A DNA stretch of 64,000 nt, taken from the NCBI RefSeq assembly GCF_910589235.1, contig NC_060965.1, positions 2,935,901-2,999,900 on the forward strand, given 5' to 3'. A program made the position numbers and the translations under genes. How positions within the stretch are numbered: position 1 is the stretch's first letter; the number at the start of each line of letters is the position of its first letter. The stretch is from Vespa crabro (taxonomy: Eukaryota > Arthropoda > Insecta > Hymenoptera > Vespidae). The notes below the pieces were generated by a model that saw only the letters and a program-made list of their open reading frames with translations, did not search any database and was not told the origin of the DNA. Below, one piece after another: positions 61,477 to 64,000 of this stretch.

Positions 61477-64000
61477 TTCTTTTCCTTTAATATTGAGTTC
61501 TAATAGAACATATGACAATAAAAAACAATAGATCTTAGTAAAACAGTCATCCTTCACTATGATCTTCACTATAATCATCAACATCAATAATCTTTATGCT
61601 TTAGTCATTTATTTACCGCCATTCTTAATTTAAATGGTAGAGTTGGGTTGTCAATTGGTACTGTGTGTTTGCATAAATCTATAATGTTCGTCTGTTTACG
61701 GGATGAATATGTTAGGATTTTGTATGCAGGAAGTGAATGTATAATTAGTATAAGATGTATGTGACGTATGTGTCAGTACATAAAATACTCGTGAACGTTC
61801 TCTAATGTTCTTTATTAGAGTAAATTGTTAGGTGAATATTATTAAAGTCAATCAGATACATGTATGTATCTCTTAGCTACGTCTCTTTCTGCATAATTAT
61901 TCAATCATAATAATAAAGCCAATTAATATTAATATTACTATACGGTATGCGCGTTTCTCTTTAATTAATTAATGAGAGAACAGACTGAAGGATCTCATGG
62001 GGGTTTTGAGAACAATGGTTAAGTACAAAGTTATTTACGAATATACTTTATTTCATTTTATAATGAGATTTGTTAATGCAGACGATATTAATTTCTACAT
62101 AATTAAAATTAAAATTCTGTATATTATTCTATCTGCTTATTATTGTGAGAAAAAGGCTCAAATATCTTTTTTGACATTTAGGACACAATTCCCTGAATTA
62201 TTATACTATGATACTATGATTTTTCAGGCTGTCATGTCGAAGCAAAAGGTTGTGATCGTTAAATCGTATTTTTATTATGTAATAATGTTAAAATGTTAGC
62301 AAAATTGGCACGCGAATATTTCTTCATTGTAAAATATTGTTTAAAAAGTTTCACATGATGTTGGTAATTCGGTTCATTAAGTTTAATTTATTTGAAAATA
62401 AATATAAGAATTCATGATAAATGTACTAGCGCAACACTTAAAACAAACGATGCAATTATTAATAATTTCTAATAGCGAAAGTCTATTGGAAGGTACATCA
62501 AAATGTTGTTAAAATGCAATGTATCGAGTGTTAGTAAAAAATAAGGGATAAGAGCAAAGGAAAATGAGAGTAAAAGATTCGAGCAATTTCCGAAACATTC
62601 CCGCTAATTACTCAGCGGTTCTGTTACACGGCCGGTAGTCTTAAACGCACGTTCGGCCTTCCATGGGTGACACACAGCTTTCCATACGAACGCATCAATA
62701 CGCACACTCGCGTCCAAGTTAATGGCAGTCAATGTTTGCGGTGCGGTTGTCGAGCGCATAGCGAAGCCTCGTAAAGCCCGATGTTTATGCAGCAATTAGC
62801 TATGTAACGATACGCGGATATGTCGAATCAAGATTCGAAGGGAGCGCACGCGTTTTCGAATCCAATCGTGCTCTTGAACATCTACTTTTCATTTGGATAA
62901 AGAAACACATTTTAATTTTCTATGTTAACAATAACCATTATTCCAAATATTCCTAATCGTTATAAAGACGTTATATAGGTGTGGCTATTGGAATGCCTTA
63001 ACGAATCTTTGTTTTTCAAGGAGGTATCTATTATATTGCAATCATTAGTAGGTTTTTATCGTTCTAAGATCTAATGAAGTTCATCTGAAATCATACCTTT
63101 TCCTTTCTTCCTTTTTTTTTCTTTTTTTTTTTTCTTTCTTTTTCTTTCTTTCTTTTTTTCTTTTTGTTTTTTTTTTTTTTTGATAAACCTTTCCTAGGGG
63201 TATTCATTTTTAATCATGACATCAATTGAAAACTCAGACAAACTAATTAGTTATAATAATTGTCCTCTTTTAAGGAATAATTAAATCGCAGTATCATTTT
63301 TTTTCTATCTTTTTATTAATTTTTTCGATCGGTCTATATACCTCATGTACCTAACTATAGCTTTAGTACCGTCAATAAAACTCCACAAAAATTACGGTGA
63401 AAAAGTTTAAACGAGAGTCTTTATCACCCACACACATACACTCTCGACGCGCTACTTCCAACCCAACCCTGGAGCGTATCCATTAACCCCATAATTTATT
63501 ATCGCCTAAGTGAATACGTGCACGAAACTCGTATCCCTCCGAGCCTGAAATCTCAAATACGCAATTAGCGTTAACTCAAGGGGCTCACTCGATGATTTTT
63601 CTCTCCCTCGACGATCGTAACTCCGTCGAACGTTCGTATCGCCATATTCGATCGCGAGATTATCGTCCGTCCTCCTTGGCGGACAGAGGCGAGAGTATAC
63701 TGCGAAGAAAAAAGGAAAAAAGGAAAGGTAGACAAAAGAGAAAGAAAAGAGAAAAGGAAACGACAGAAGAAGGAGCTCAACATCTCATTGTCGTTTTAAT
63801 CTCAGTGCTAGCCATCATCGGGTGTAACAGGTTGGCATGGACATACTTTTGAAACGACCCGTAGCCGGCTGGTTCCCTCCAAGTTTCTACATTCATATCC
63901 ACGCATGGACTACTACTCTACTCTACCTACCTCTCGAGAGTGAACGCGCGCGAAAGGTTGCCAGGACGGATCGGATTGGATTCGAGGTTTCTCGTTATTA

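Larger units (their letters stand above)
60040..64000. other. LMO4-like intron running off the window
   Basis: No first-LIM exon was recognised on the minus strand up to 64000. The stretch holds a CT array (60752-60802), a GA array (61437-61472), a poly-T/CTTT run (63106-63181), and two GC-richer patches (60360-60550 and 62600-62830) that could be regulatory elements. Confidence 0.5.

Noticed and set aside
62604..62795. 63-codon minus-strand frame as the missing first LIM exon
   Set aside because: It lacks the Cys/His spacing of a LIM domain and has no matching acceptor and donor phases.

Overview
The window is eukaryotic nuclear DNA from an insect, most likely an aculeate hymenopteran (wasp, bee or ant). 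The reasons are AT-rich intergenic DNA, short GT-AG introns, a tandem hexamerin cluster, a Spaetzle-type Toll ligand, and very dense GA/CT microsatellites. The species is inferred, not proven. Gene models were built by joining reading frames across splice sites with matching phase. Apart from the partial and candidate genes, each model closes without an internal stop.

Layout: 1 to about 20.6 kb is a microsatellite-rich desert (CT/GA, TATC, GAA, GGT and CACG arrays) with a few GC-richer, exon-like islands but no gene I can name. A Spaetzle-like gene lies on the minus strand at 21.3-25.3 kb, first exon unresolved. It sits between two blocks of a degenerate, roughly 40-bp repeat (20.68-20.96 and 28.2-28.5 kb). 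From 29 to 55.5 kb the window is gene-dense and nearly free of GA/CT arrays. In order it holds RabGGTase beta (minus) divergent from the nucleolar WD-repeat protein WDR43/UTP5 (plus); a small coiled-coil gene whose frame carries an in-frame TAG; three tandem hexamerin genes (plus); an 81-bp mariner-type MITE; the iron-sulfur assembly factor ISCA1 (plus); and the axonemal ruler protein CCDC40 (plus). From 55.5 kb to the end lies the 3' part of a minus-strand LIM-only gene (LMO4-like). It has a long 3' region and its upstream intron runs off the window edge.

Functionally this is a mixture: housekeeping genes (Rab prenylation, ribosome biogenesis, Fe-S assembly), a ciliary gene, a developmental or immune ligand, a transcriptional cofactor, and fat-body storage proteins. 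The hexamerins form the one clear functional cluster. All three have a TATA box 84-122 bp before the ATG and an AGGTCA-type nuclear-receptor half-site just upstream of it, which suggests shared hormonal control. The two most interesting signals are the LMO4 stop codon, followed in frame by a 97-codon protein-like extension, and the small coiled-coil gene, where phase-matched splicing continues past an in-frame TAG.
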